DNA of 64,000 nucleotides, from contig CALJES010000002.1 in the NCBI GenBank assembly GCA_938074205.1, positions 248,001 to 312,000 on the forward strand, read 5' to 3'. The position numbers were made by a program, and so were the translations under genes. The notes under the pieces were generated by a model. That model had not been told where the DNA came from and made no database searches. It saw only the letters and a list, made by a program, of their open reading frames with translations. This document shows, one piece after another, positions 1 through 8,061 of the stretch (positions are counted from its first letter, which is position 1; the number at the start of each line of letters is the position of its first letter). The stretch comes from an uncultured bacterium (GTDB lineage: Bacteria > Armatimonadota > UBA5829).

Positions 1-520
1 ATATCAGCTCGTGTTTGCGAAAGATGTTGCCCACATCCTTACCTATTGGTCTGGTAAAGGAATCGAAACCCTCTATTTCCCGCTCAATTTGAGCTTCAAC
101 AGAGTCATCAAGCTTGTACCCGTCGGGACCGAAGAACTTAATTCCGTTGTCCTCAACAGGATTATGCGAGGCTGAAATCACAGTGCCTATTGCGCATCCG
201 GTCCGGATGGTCAGGTACGCTACACCGGGAGTCGGAATAACTCCCACTAGCAGAGCATCTACTCCCTGAGAGCATATTCCCGATATCAGTGCGCTCTCAA
301 GGATATCACCTGAGATTCGCGGGTCTCGTCCCACCAATACAGTTGGACGATTTCGAGTGCGTCTGAGACCCTCATCGGCGGGTTGGTTGAATGAAACGTG
401 CGAGTTTCTGGCCACGAGAACGTGCGCCGCTGTAGTGCCGAGCTTCAGTGCAAGAAGCGGCGAAAGCTCTGCGTTAGCTAAACCACGAACCCCGTCTGTC
501 CCAAAAAGCTTTCTATTCAC
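1..520 (-). CDS. glmM: Phosphoglucosamine mutase GlmM, partial (N-terminal part only)
   Basis: Converts glucosamine-6-phosphate to glucosamine-1-phosphate on the way to UDP-GlcNAc, in the cytoplasm. Reading the minus strand from a GTG at 520 gives an N-terminus with the GlmM hallmark KLFGTDGVRG, and further on the phosphoserine loop ASHNP. About 173 residues are in the window; the C-terminal part lies beyond position 1. The GTG directly abuts the TGA of cdaR (523-521), and an ATG at 524 is closed by a stop after three codons, so GTG is the start. The order cdaA-cdaR-glmM is the conserved c-di-AMP operon of Firmicutes, in which CdaR and GlmM modulate the cyclase. Confidence 0.93.
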   Translation of the reverse strand, partial: MNRKLFGTDGVRGLANAELSPLLALKLGTTAAHVLVARNSHVSFNQPADEGLRRTRNRPTVLVGRDPRISGDILESALISGICSQGVDALLVGVIPTPGVAYLTIRTGCAIGTVISASHNPVEDNGIKFFGPDGYKLDDSVEAQIEREIEGFDSFTRPIGKDVGNIFRKHELI

Positions 521-1456
521 TCATTCCCCCTGTTCAATGGTTATTGTCACGTGGACCCTAGATGGTCCGAGTACGCGGATGCCAGGAGGCACACGCAGTG
601 AAACTTGCTTCGTCACGCTAGTTGTGGCACCTTCTATTGATATCTCTTCGGTTTCGATAGTACTGATGCCAATAAGAATCTTCGGCTTACCTTCTATTGT
701 CACGGAGGGTGGAGCTACGGAAACTCTCACAACCTTTGCCGGATATTTCGGTCGACCGACTATGTTCTCACTTACAATTACTGTCTTTGTAGCCGGCACC
801 TCAACGACGTTTATTTTCAGGTGTACTGTCTTAGTATCAAGAGTTACGTCGTCCACCCTGTTTCCGTTTGCATCCACCGGAGTCACTTCAAAGTCGTCGT
901 CGATGGGTTTACCCAACGTGTTGTAAAACAGCGGAAGGATAACGTGTCTTACGCGGGCGACGTCGCTTGCTTTGCCCGATACACCGACGAACGCAGGGCG
1001 CAGAACCGGCTCTGCAAAGGTATATCCCAGAGGGGGCGCCGTCATCAGGCGCAGCTCAACAGGCAGGCGTTTGGATTGTATCGCCTCAACCCGAACATTG
1101 ACTACACTGGGTCTTGCTGCAACTGTCAAATTACTGTCGCTGGCACCAATAACTCGTACTGATACCTTTGCTCGACTGACTACTGTACCTCGCACTAAGC
1201 GCAGCCGAGAAAGATCTATCCACGCACTCACATCCGAGGACCGCACCGAGTCCACTGCCAGTTTCGGACCTGTGACCGTCACGCTTACTTCCGAAGCGGA
1301 TGGTTCAGCAGTATATCCGGAGGCAAGATTGCGAATCTGGAGCGGAACGCTGACTACCTTGACGGTCTGCGGGTTGCGCTCTGCGTTTACGTAAGCCCAC
1401 AGAAATACAGCTATAACGAGAGCGAGAATCTTGTAAATGAGATTGTGCCGAATCAT
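521..1456 (-). CDS. cdaR: CdaR/YbbR-domain regulator of diadenylate cyclase
   Basis: A 311-aa membrane-anchored protein. Residues 7-24 form one hydrophobic helix, followed by a long extracytoplasmic part made of repeated beta-rich YbbR-type segments (motifs such as VTVTGP, VNVRVE, VSVAPPSVTIEG). In the known family CdaR binds and regulates the membrane diadenylate cyclase CdaA. Here it overlaps the end of cdaA by four bases and abuts glmM, so the three are almost certainly translated together. The assignment rests on YbbR repeat character and operon position; sequence is poorly conserved in this family. Confidence 0.88.
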   Translation of the reverse strand: MIRHNLIYKILALVIAVFLWAYVNAERNPQTVKVVSVPLQIRNLASGYTAEPSASEVSVTVTGPKLAVDSVRSSDVSAWIDLSRLRLVRGTVVSRAKVSVRVIGASDSNLTVAARPSVVNVRVEAIQSKRLPVELRLMTAPPLGYTFAEPVLRPAFVGVSGKASDVARVRHVILPLFYNTLGKPIDDDFEVTPVDANGNRVDDVTLDTKTVHLKINVVEVPATKTVIVSENIVGRPKYPAKVVRVSVAPPSVTIEGKPKILIGISTIETEEISIEGATTSVTKQVSLRVPPGIRVLGPSRVHVTITIEQGE

Positions 1457-2325
1457 CTGTGCCTGAGCTTGGCCTTACGAAGAGTACTGTCGAGCGTACT
1501 GGCGAGCCACGTCGCGCGGTAACGCTTTTCCGGAGTTGCGAGAAGCTGGGTGAGAGCATCTGTTAGCGAATGCTCGTTTAGCCCTCTGTGTAGTTTGCCT
1601 TCTACTGCCAACGAGATCGTTCCAGTCTCTTCGGAGACTACTACTACTGCTGCGTCACTTTCTTCGGCGACACCCAACGCTGCTTTGTGACGGGTATGAA
1701 TCATCGTCCCCAGATGGGTGGTTTCAGACAAAGGCAGTATGCACCCGGCAGCAACAATCCTATTGCCCCTGATCAATACAGCGCCGTCGTGCAGCGGTGC
1801 TCCCGGATTGAAGATCGACAGTATAAGCTCTTCGGTCGCAGCCGCATCGAGTTTTGTTCCTGTTGATGCAATGTCTTCGAGAGCATCTTCGCGCTCTATC
1901 ACGATCAACGCGCCGATCTGTCGCCTTGACATCTCGCAAGCTGCTCTCACTATCACTGGAACTATGGGTGCTGCGTCCTCCTTTTCTAGAAGTGCAAACC
2001 TGGTACCCCAGCCGGCGAACTTGCCCATGTTCTCGAGTGCATGCCTGAGCTCCGGATAGAAAAGAATAACAATCGCTACTGGTCCTAAAGGCAAAAAAGA
2101 TCTCAGAAGGTAATTGAGAGTGCGCAACCCAAGTCGATCAGTGAGGAAGACCAAGAGCAGAAAAATTGCAAGGCCCCACACGATCTTCCAAGCTCGGGTT
2201 CTCTTGGAGAGCATGATTAGCCAGTAGATAACCGCCGCGACAAGGAGGATATCTGCTATGGTGGACAACAAAGTAACCCACCCACCACTACCAACCTCCC
2301 TTTGTAAAGCGTGTAGGAAGCTCAA
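1453..2325 (-). CDS. cdaA: Membrane diadenylate cyclase CdaA
   Basis: Makes c-di-AMP from two ATP. The 290-aa protein has three N-terminal membrane helices (about 17-38, 44-62, 76-92) followed by a DAC (DisA_N) domain. The DGA motif is at residues 180-182 (LHDGAVLI). The second catalytic motif reads TRHKAALG at 211-218, so the usual RHR is RHK in this protein, a conservative change that might affect ATP binding. It is the first gene of the cdaA-cdaR-glmM operon, with a near-consensus promoter about 70 bases upstream. c-di-AMP typically controls potassium and osmolyte transport and wall homeostasis. Confidence 0.94.
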   Translation of the reverse strand: MSFLHALQREVGSGGWVTLLSTIADILLVAAVIYWLIMLSKRTRAWKIVWGLAIFLLLVFLTDRLGLRTLNYLLRSFLPLGPVAIVILFYPELRHALENMGKFAGWGTRFALLEKEDAAPIVPVIVRAACEMSRRQIGALIVIEREDALEDIASTGTKLDAAATEELILSIFNPGAPLHDGAVLIRGNRIVAAGCILPLSETTHLGTMIHTRHKAALGVAEESDAAVVVVSEETGTISLAVEGKLHRGLNEHSLTDALTQLLATPEKRYRATWLASTLDSTLRKAKLRHR

Positions 2326-2392
2326 TTTGCCTTGTCCAGCGGGCTGCGACCGAAGACAGCTCTAGTGTTTCTTAACTCTGGATAGTCACTTA

Positions 2393-2422
2393 AGTATACC
2401 AACCCGACTTGATCAAGGTCAA
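2393..2422 (-). promoter_or_regulatory. Sigma-A type promoter of cdaA operon
   Basis: On the minus strand TTGACC (2422-2417), 18-base spacer, TATACT (2398-2393). Transcription would start near 2386, giving a leader of about 60 bases before the cdaA ATG at 2325. Confidence 0.72.
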
Positions 2423-2600
2423 TAAAACGTTCCTTTTAGATGCTCATTGGGCTTGCTTTCTGCTGTTGTTGATCCGAATCTTCACGAACTCTGATCACCA
2501 CCTTCTGAACTGTACTATGTATTATATATAGGAAAGAGTTTTCTTGCATCCGTAAGTTCTGTCTCTATTGGTGTTCAGAACAGGCAAAGTTTTTCTGACA

Positions 2601-2624
2601 AAGAAAAACCCGGCATTCGCCGGG
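2601..2624 (-). terminator. Rho-independent terminator after pseudopilin gene
   Basis: Minus-strand hairpin with six perfect G/C pairs (CCCGGC at 2609-2614 against GCCGGG at 2619-2624, 4-base loop), followed by TTTTT. It lies about 45 bases past the stop codon at 2668. Confidence 0.88.
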
Positions 2625-2667
2625 CAGCAGACTAACCAAATGTCAGAAAGATCTTCGTCACATCAAC

Positions 2668-3042
2668 CTATGGCTGCTCTAGACCGTGGTAGTTGTATTC
2701 TCCCGGCGTTCCACCGATGCTGCACTCTGCATTGGTGCCTATCGGATTTACCGTGTAAGTTCCGCCGGACGGACAGCTCGGTTCCTGCTTAATGTAGTCG
2801 GGCGTTAGTTCAGCCATTGTCACGGTGTCACCGTCTGATGCCTTGTTGTCCATAGCCCACTGCTCTTTTGCTGTCTCTATCTGCCGCAAATTCGAGCAGC
2901 AGCTTTTCGCCCGCGACGTTTCCCTAGCTCTCATAAAGTTAGGAATCGCGATGGCCAACAGAACTGATATGATCAAGACCACGATCATGATCTCGATCAA
3001 CGTGAAGCCTCGATTGCGCTTCTTGGGTGTGAATCTTGTCAT
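2668..3042 (-). CDS. Type IV pilin-like / pseudopilin protein
   Basis: A 124-aa prepilin: short basic leader, cleavage motif RGFTLIE (G|F at residues 12-13), then a hydrophobic helix to about residue 34, as in type IV pilins and type II secretion pseudopilins. The helix continues into PNFMRARE, and the rest is a short globular domain with four cysteines (C48, C49, C89, C107) that could form disulfides. A strong ribosome site (AAGGAGG, 3055-3061) precedes the ATG. It stands alone, with its own terminator and no pilus assembly genes nearby. Whether it is a major pilin, a minor pilin or a secretion pseudopilin cannot be told from sequence. Confidence 0.88.
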   Translation of the reverse strand: MTRFTPKKRNRGFTLIEIMIVVLIISVLLAIAIPNFMRARETSRAKSCCSNLRQIETAKEQWAMDNKASDGDTVTMAELTPDYIKQEPSCPSGGTYTVNPIGTNAECSIGGTPGEYNYHGLEQP

Positions 3043-3250
3043 TGCCTGCGTCTACCTCCTTCGTGATCTATAAAAAACACGCAGTGGGGTTCCGTTGGAG
3101 TTCCCATAGAGGTTTTTCCATGCCAGGCTAACAGTTTCACATTGGTTGTCTAATATGACTGGTCAAAGTGCAAGAACAGGCAATAATACGGGTCCGCTAT
3201 ACCACCTTGAAGTAGTTGGCTAGCTTATTTGGAGCATTTATGGGTTGGGT

Positions 3251-3619
3251 TCAAACGGAGAAAGCGCTGCGGATTATGCCTTTAACAAGTAGCTTTCCAT
3301 CGCTGCTAGACGCTACTTCTACCACATCGAATCTGCATTCAACGCCTTTGATCTCATGCTCATCCAGATAACACTGAGCCGTGGCTGCTAGTCGAGCTTG
3401 TTTAGCAGGGGTAATCGATTCAGCAGGTGTACCGAACGCTTCTGTTCGCTTGCACCTGACCTCAACAAATACTATCTGACCGTTCTCCTCTGCGACGAAA
3501 TCAATTTCTCCCATCCGCCGCCGGTAATTCGAAGTAAGTATACGATATCCACGCTTGCCAAGCTCAGCCGCTGCCGCGATTTCAGCACTTCGACCTATTC
3601 TAGACCTGGAAGTCGACAT
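3251..3619 (-). CDS. YraN / UPF0102 family endonuclease-like protein
   Basis: A 122-aa protein with the fold signature of the PD-(D/E)XK-like UPF0102 family: an RIL..NYR.R.GEID segment followed by FVEVRCK, which carries the E-x-K pair (around residues 51-56). Its cellular role is not established; it is commonly the neighbour of rnhB, as here. It overlaps the end of rnhB by 25 bases, and an AAGGG lies 7 bases before its ATG. It is the last gene of the ffh operon, and about 200 bases without features follow before the pseudopilin gene. Confidence 0.85.
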   Translation of the reverse strand: MSTSRSRIGRSAEIAAAAELGKRGYRILTSNYRRRMGEIDFVAEENGQIVFVEVRCKRTEAFGTPAESITPAKQARLAATAQCYLDEHEIKGVECRFDVVEVASSSDGKLLVKGIIRSAFSV

Positions 3620-4230
3620 ATTGAGACCCTTTCTCGGACGGGTGCGAATGACTTACGATGATACTCACACACTCCCCATATGTCTATTGCTTCCAAGTGC
3701 GTCCGTGTGGCATAGCCTTTGTGCTGTCGGAATCCGTACTGTGGATACTCGCGATCGAGTTCTAGCATAATCCTGTCTCGCGTCACTTTGGCAACAACCG
3801 ATGCCGCCATTATCGAAGCACTTATTGAATCACCCTTCACAATAGCCCTGGACGGCACTGGCAGACTGTTTACTGGCAAACCATCCACAAGCACAAAATC
3901 GCAAGGAACACTGAGATTCTGCAATGCTTCTTGCATCGCTCTGGCCGTGGCACGCAATATATTTATGTCATCTATTATCTCAGGCCCAACTTCTCCGATA
4001 CCTACTGCCAGAGCTTCCCTGATTATGTGCTCGTATACCGATTCGCGTTGCTTAGGGGTCAGAACTTTGGAGTCTCGCAAGAGCGAACAGTCGAAGTCCT
4101 CGGGTAGAATTACTGCCGCAGCCAAAACAGGTCCCGCAATGGGACCTCGTCCAACTTCATCTACACCTGCGATTCGAATGAAACCTCTCGTGCGGGCTTC
4201 TCTTTCGTAGTGCCAAGGATCAACGGGCAA
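3595..4230 (-). CDS. rnhB: Ribonuclease HII
   Basis: Cuts RNA of RNA-DNA hybrids, including single ribonucleotides in DNA. The 211-aa length is normal. GVDEVGRGPIAGP at residues 22-34 supplies the catalytic D-E pair, and further acidic residues sit in VLVDG and in KVTRD. Start is a TTG at 4230 that gives the expected short N-terminus. It lies 49 bases downstream of lepB within the ffh-to-yraN operon. Confidence 0.93.
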   Translation of the reverse strand: MPVDPWHYEREARTRGFIRIAGVDEVGRGPIAGPVLAAAVILPEDFDCSLLRDSKVLTPKQRESVYEHIIREALAVGIGEVGPEIIDDINILRATARAMQEALQNLSVPCDFVLVDGLPVNSLPVPSRAIVKGDSISASIMAASVVAKVTRDRIMLELDREYPQYGFRQHKGYATRTHLEAIDIWGVCEYHRKSFAPVRERVSICRLPGLE

Positions 4231-4279
4231 CTTGTTCTCGGCAAAATCCCGGGTGACTTGCGTCGATGATCACCTTCCT

Positions 4280-5167
4280 TCAGCGAATCCACCTAATTCG
4301 TTGGGGCGGCCAAAATATGAACATTGCCTTGCCAAGAACTCGCTTTCTATCGAGGAGCCCCCAGTATCGAGCATCGTTCGAATCATTCCTGTTATCGCCC
4401 AACACCAGCAATTTCCCCTTAGGGATCTTAACATGCGGCACACCATTTTTGGTTACAATCCACCTCGGATCAGTTGCTCTAGGTCCGTAGAGAATCGGGT
4501 AGGGCTGATCTGGATCTTCCGCAGTATATGGCTCGGTCAGTGGCTTCCCGTTGATATATACCTTTCCGGGAACAACTCTCACTTTCGCGTTGGGCTCACC
4601 GAACGCAGCAGCGACTTCCGATAAACTGACTTCCCGGCCGTCTACCAATACCTTGCTGTCTACCAGTTTTACTTTTCCGTCCCCTCCGGGCTTGGCATAT
4701 CCCCGCAGCACGCTCTCCAAGTAACTATGGTCGTACTGCGTCTCACCCACTATGACGTACCCGGGCGTTATTCGAACCAAATCCCCAGGGACCCCTATTA
4801 CACGCTTGATAAAGTCACGTTCCTTCTGTTCGCCTGGCGTAGCCTCGAGTGGTGCCTTGAACACAACTACGTCTCCACGTCTGGGCTCTCGGAATCTATA
4901 AACCAGTTTGTTAACCAGAATATGGTCGTGCTCAAGCAGCGTTGGCCGCATAGACGCGGAGGGAATGAAGAACGCCTGGACAAAGAACGGTCTGATGATA
5001 AGAAACACCAGACCCATTGCAACAGCCAGGGATTCTGCCATCTCTCCCGCGGATTTGGCAATGGGGTGTTTTTGCTTGAGCAATGCCCATCGCAGCCCCA
5101 GCAATACTATGATTGTAGCGATAACGGTTGGAATGCTGAGGTTCGCTAACCTCTCGGTGATACTCAT
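4280..5167 (-). CDS. lepB: Signal peptidase I
   Basis: Membrane serine protease that removes Sec and Tat signal peptides. The 295-aa protein has two N-terminal membrane helices (about 12-30 and 45-65), the nucleophile in PSASMRPTL (Ser72), the general base Lys121 in KRVIGVPGD, and the C-terminal box [11 protein letters not shown]. An insertion of roughly 60-70 residues separates the Lys box and the GDN box, making it longer than the Bacillus enzymes. Its ATG overlaps the stop of rplS by four bases, so the two are translationally coupled. Confidence 0.95.
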   Translation of the reverse strand: MSITERLANLSIPTVIATIIVLLGLRWALLKQKHPIAKSAGEMAESLAVAMGLVFLIIRPFFVQAFFIPSASMRPTLLEHDHILVNKLVYRFREPRRGDVVVFKAPLEATPGEQKERDFIKRVIGVPGDLVRITPGYVIVGETQYDHSYLESVLRGYAKPGGDGKVKLVDSKVLVDGREVSLSEVAAAFGEPNAKVRVVPGKVYINGKPLTEPYTAEDPDQPYPILYGPRATDPRWIVTKNGVPHVKIPKGKLLVLGDNRNDSNDARYWGLLDRKRVLGKAMFIFWPPQRIRWIR

Positions 5168-5517
5168 TTGGCGTCTTGGCGTTCCTTTATCTTTGTAGCT
5201 TTTCCTACCTTCTCGCGCAGGTAGTACAGCTTAGCCCTACGTACTGCACCTCTGCGCACAACTTCAATCTTGGCTATGCGCGGAGAATGAAGCATGAAAG
5301 TGCGCTCTACGCCAATGCCGTGCGATATTTTGCGAACGGTGAATGCTTCGCGCAAGCCTCCGCCTTTCTTCCCAATGACGGTTCCTTCAAAGACCTGTAT
5401 GCGTTCCTTTCCACCTTCGATGACCCTCGTGTGCACACGCACTGTATCTCCGGGTCCGAATTCAGGAGTGTCGATTCTAAGTTGTTCCGATTCGATAGTG
5501 TCAATTATCTGCTGCAT
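5164..5517 (-). CDS. rplS: Ribosomal protein bL19
   Basis: A 117-aa 50S subunit protein at the 30S-50S interface. Characteristic stretches are [26 protein letters not shown] and [14 protein letters not shown] ribosome site GAGGTG precedes the ATG. The order trmD-rplS-lepB is the common bacterial one. Confidence 0.97.
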   Translation of the reverse strand: MQQIIDTIESEQLRIDTPEFGPGDTVRVHTRVIEGGKERIQVFEGTVIGKKGGGLREAFTVRKISHGIGVERTFMLHSPRIAKIEVVRRGAVRRAKLYYLREKVGKATKIKERQDAK

Positions 5518-5578
5518 ACCTGCACCTCTTGTTAGTTAGTAAACTCTTTTGCTCATCGACAAACGAAGCTTCTTCACG

Positions 5579-6337
5579 TCAACTATTCCTTGCACTATCC
5601 GCCGCTTCAGCTTGGAGCTCGGACAAAATGGCCCTGTCTTCATCGGTCAATGGTGCTGTTTCCAATAGATCCGGTCTTCGCTTCAAAGTTCTTTCGAGCG
5701 AATTCCTGCGGCGCCACCGCTCTATTTCGGCATGATTGCCGGATAGGAGTACATCAGGAACTTTGTATCCCCTAAAATCGGCTGGGCGAGTATACTGCGC
5801 ATACTCGAGAAGCCCACTTGTAAACGATTCGGTTTTGGCGGATGTTTCGTCTCCCAACACACCAGGAACTAAGCGAACTACGCTTTCCACTAGCACCAGC
5901 GCAGGTAATTCGCCGCCGCTCAATATGTAGTCACCGATTGATATCTCGTCCGTAACCAAGTGCTCGCGAATGCGTTCGTCGACTCCTTCGTAGCGACCGC
6001 ATATCACAATAAGATAATGCTGGCTTGCCAGCTCTTCAGCCATTTTGTAATTCAGCAATTTCCCCTGCGGCGTCATCAATATGACGCGCGGTCTAGTTGG
6101 CATTGATGTTGCTGTCAGCGCTTCGACGGCTCTGAATACCGGCTCGCATTTCATAACCATGCCTGGACCGCCGCCGTATGGCTCATCATCCGTAGACTTA
6201 TGTTTGTCTGTCGCGTAATCCCGCAGATTTACAGCACGGATCTCTATGATTCCTTTCTCTCGCGCCTTGCCAAGAATGCTTTCACTGCAAACAGCTTCAA
6301 TTATTTGCGGAAAGGTAGTCAGTATGTCTATGCGCAT
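5579..6337 (-). CDS. trmD: tRNA (guanine37-N1)-methyltransferase
   Basis: SAM-dependent methylation of G37 in tRNAs, which prevents +1 frameshifting. The 252-aa protein has the SPOUT-knot signatures: [26 protein letters not shown], and [13 protein letters not shown]. The length is usual for TrmD. It lies 57 bases after rimM and 61 bases before rplS, in the standard rpsP-rimM-trmD-rplS order. Confidence 0.97.
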   Translation of the reverse strand: MRIDILTTFPQIIEAVCSESILGKAREKGIIEIRAVNLRDYATDKHKSTDDEPYGGGPGMVMKCEPVFRAVEALTATSMPTRPRVILMTPQGKLLNYKMAEELASQHYLIVICGRYEGVDERIREHLVTDEISIGDYILSGGELPALVLVESVVRLVPGVLGDETSAKTESFTSGLLEYAQYTRPADFRGYKVPDVLLSGNHAEIERWRRRNSLERTLKRRPDLLETAPLTDEDRAILSELQAEAADSARNS

Positions 6338-6394
6338 TTCAAGGCCTATGGCGGCGTGGTTCTCGGTTCGCTACCGACAGAAACCTCTCTTAAC

Positions 6395-6904
6395 CTACTC
6401 TGGCAGCATTCCAGGCATAGGTCTAATGGTCATTAGGCGTCTTTCTAGGTCCACTCGGACTATCACTGTCTTCAGTGCGGGAATGCACAATCCCGTCGAC
6501 GTAACGTATACGTCGTTAGCTCCTCCCTGGAGCACTTCGGTTACGATACCCTGTTCTCGGCCGTCCTCAGTAACAACTCTCAGACCGACTATTTCAAATA
6601 TGTAGAACTGGTCGGGACCTAGCTCGCGCAGCTCAGCTTCGTCAATGACAATGTTCACATTCCTCAGGCGCTCAGCGTCGTTTCGAGTCTCGACTCCTTC
6701 GAATTTCAGCAAAAATCCGGTTCTGTGGAACCGGCTCCTCTGTATACGAAAGGTCTTGCGGCCTTCTGCGAGACTCAGGGTGACCTCTGCGCCAGCTGCA
6801 AAACGATCCGGGAAGTCCGTGGTAGGAACTACCTTAACCTCACCACGTATGCCGAAAGGTCCCACAATCCTTCCTGTTACGATCTCGCGTCCGGTTGCGG
6901 GCAT
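6395..6904 (-). CDS. rimM: 16S rRNA processing protein RimM
   Basis: 30S maturation factor that binds uS19. The 169-aa protein has the N-terminal RimM beta-barrel (GRIVGPFGIRGEVKV) and the PRC-barrel domain (DQFYIFEIVGLRV, GIPALKTVI-like end). The start codon lies inside the 3' end of the ylqD-like gene (28-base overlap), with an AGAAGGG just upstream. Confidence 0.94.
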   Translation of the reverse strand: MPATGREIVTGRIVGPFGIRGEVKVVPTTDFPDRFAAGAEVTLSLAEGRKTFRIQRSRFHRTGFLLKFEGVETRNDAERLRNVNIVIDEAELRELGPDQFYIFEIVGLRVVTEDGREQGIVTEVLQGGANDVYVTSTGLCIPALKTVIVRVDLERRLMTIRPMPGMLPE

Positions 6905-7308
6905 TGCCCTTCTCTTATTTCGACTATTCTATCGTCTTTTACGACTATTTCACAGTCTGCAATTCTCGAAAAGTCATCACCGACACTGACTTCGACTAAA
7001 CCTTCAACAATCCCGCGATCGTATTCGGAACCGAGCTCCAACGATTCAACAAGCTCCAGTTCCTTAGCAAGCGCGGCTCGCGTCCTTTCATTCCTACGCT
7101 CTACTTGTTTCAGTCGTTCCGCGAAGCGGTCCGCATTGGACTGGTTTGTGTCAGAACGCCGCTTCACACTTTCCATCTCAAACTTAACGCGCCTCGAGGC
7201 TTCGTCAAGCTTAGCAAGTGCTTGTTTGATCTCTGCACATCTTTGGCGCTTGAACTCTTCGGTTACGACAACCTTAATCCTGATGGCCCGCTTTATTGTG
7301 ATCCCCAT
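6877..7308 (-). CDS. YlqD-family protein of unknown function
   Basis: A 143-aa protein: a short beta N-terminus, a charged coiled-coil helix from about residue 18 to 95, then a beta-rich tail (VEVSVGDDF, IVVKDDRIVEIR). This is the architecture of YlqD, and it sits exactly where ylqD lies in Bacillus, between the KH-domain gene and rimM. Function is unknown; an RNA or ribosome-assembly role is inferred only from the context. Confidence 0.75.
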   Translation of the reverse strand: MGITIKRAIRIKVVVTEEFKRQRCAEIKQALAKLDEASRRVKFEMESVKRRSDTNQSNADRFAERLKQVERRNERTRAALAKELELVESLELGSEYDRGIVEGLVEVSVGDDFSRIADCEIVVKDDRIVEIREGQCPQPDARS

Positions 7309-7313
7309 TGAGC

Positions 7314-7544
7314 CTACGGCATTATCTTAACGTATACGCTTTTATGCTCCTTGAGCGCCGCAGCCTTTGCAACCGTGCGCAGAGCGTTAGCTACACGTCC
7401 ATCCTTGCCGATTACCTTGCCGACGTCGTCGGGCGCAACCGTAACTTGATACGTTACTGAGCCGTCCTCCTTGACTTCGTCGACAATCACGGCGTCCGGA
7501 TTGTCAACCAATGCCCTCACCAGTATTTCTATGAGTTCCTTCAC
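7314..7544 (-). CDS. khpA: KH-domain RNA-binding protein KhpA
   Basis: A 76-aa single KH domain with the GxxG loop in VIGKDGRVANALRT (residues about 44-57). KhpA-type proteins bind RNA and in Firmicutes act with KhpB on cell elongation and RNA. Start is GTG at 7544. It lies between rpsP and the ylqD-like gene, five bases before the latter, as in Bacillus. Confidence 0.92.
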   Translation of the reverse strand: MKELIEILVRALVDNPDAVIVDEVKEDGSVTYQVTVAPDDVGKVIGKDGRVANALRTVAKAAALKEHKSVYVKIMP

Positions 7545-7615
7545 GGCAACCTACCTCTATTATGTGCTGCCTGTTTAGCCTGTATACGTTCGAGTTGGGT
7601 GCCTGATGCAGTTCC

Positions 7616-8011
7616 TCAGCCAGCAGGCTCTTTAGCAGCCGCGTAGTCGCCACCTGCCTCTGCGACAGCTTGGCCATCAGTTGCGGGAGCCGGCTCACTT
7701 TCGCTTTTCTTGCGACGAGAAGCTTTCTTCTTTGGCTCTTCAGGAGCTTCAGGCTGCTCTCCACCGGTGCCACCGAGGAGTCCTGCTTTCTTTAGCAGAG
7801 CTCTGGCAATATCCGTGGGTTGAGCCCCGTTCTTCAACCAGTACTCCGCACGTTCTATATTGATTTTGACAGCAGGGGGATCCACCGTTGGATCGTATGT
7901 CCCGATTGCCTCAATGAACCGACCGTCTCGCGGAGAGCGACTGTCAGCTACCACCACTCGGTAGAACGGTCGTTTTCTTGCCCCCATTCGTCTTAGCCTA
8001 ATCTTTACCAC
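7616..8011 (-). CDS. rpsP: Ribosomal protein bS16
   Basis: A 131-aa 30S subunit protein. The first 80 residues are canonical ([27 protein letters not shown]). A C-terminal extension of about 45 residues is rich in Glu, Lys and Ala and looks disordered, longer than the Escherichia coli protein (82 aa) but seen in several phyla. Start is GTG at 8011, followed by another in-frame V. Confidence 0.96.
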   Translation of the reverse strand: MVKIRLRRMGARKRPFYRVVVADSRSPRDGRFIEAIGTYDPTVDPPAVKINIERAEYWLKNGAQPTDIARALLKKAGLLGGTGGEQPEAPEEPKKKASRRKKSESEPAPATDGQAVAEAGGDYAAAKEPAG

Positions 8012-8061
8012 GCTTCAGCCTCCATAATCACCAATTGGTTTTTTTAGACTTCACCAAGATT

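Larger units (their letters stand above)
2326..2667. other. Intergenic region between cdaA and the pseudopilin gene
   Basis: 342 bases without a gene. It holds the cdaA promoter (2393-2422) and the terminator of the pseudopilin gene (2601-2624). The AT-rich stretch 2423-2600 shows no coding potential, repeat or RNA that I recognise. Confidence 0.6.
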
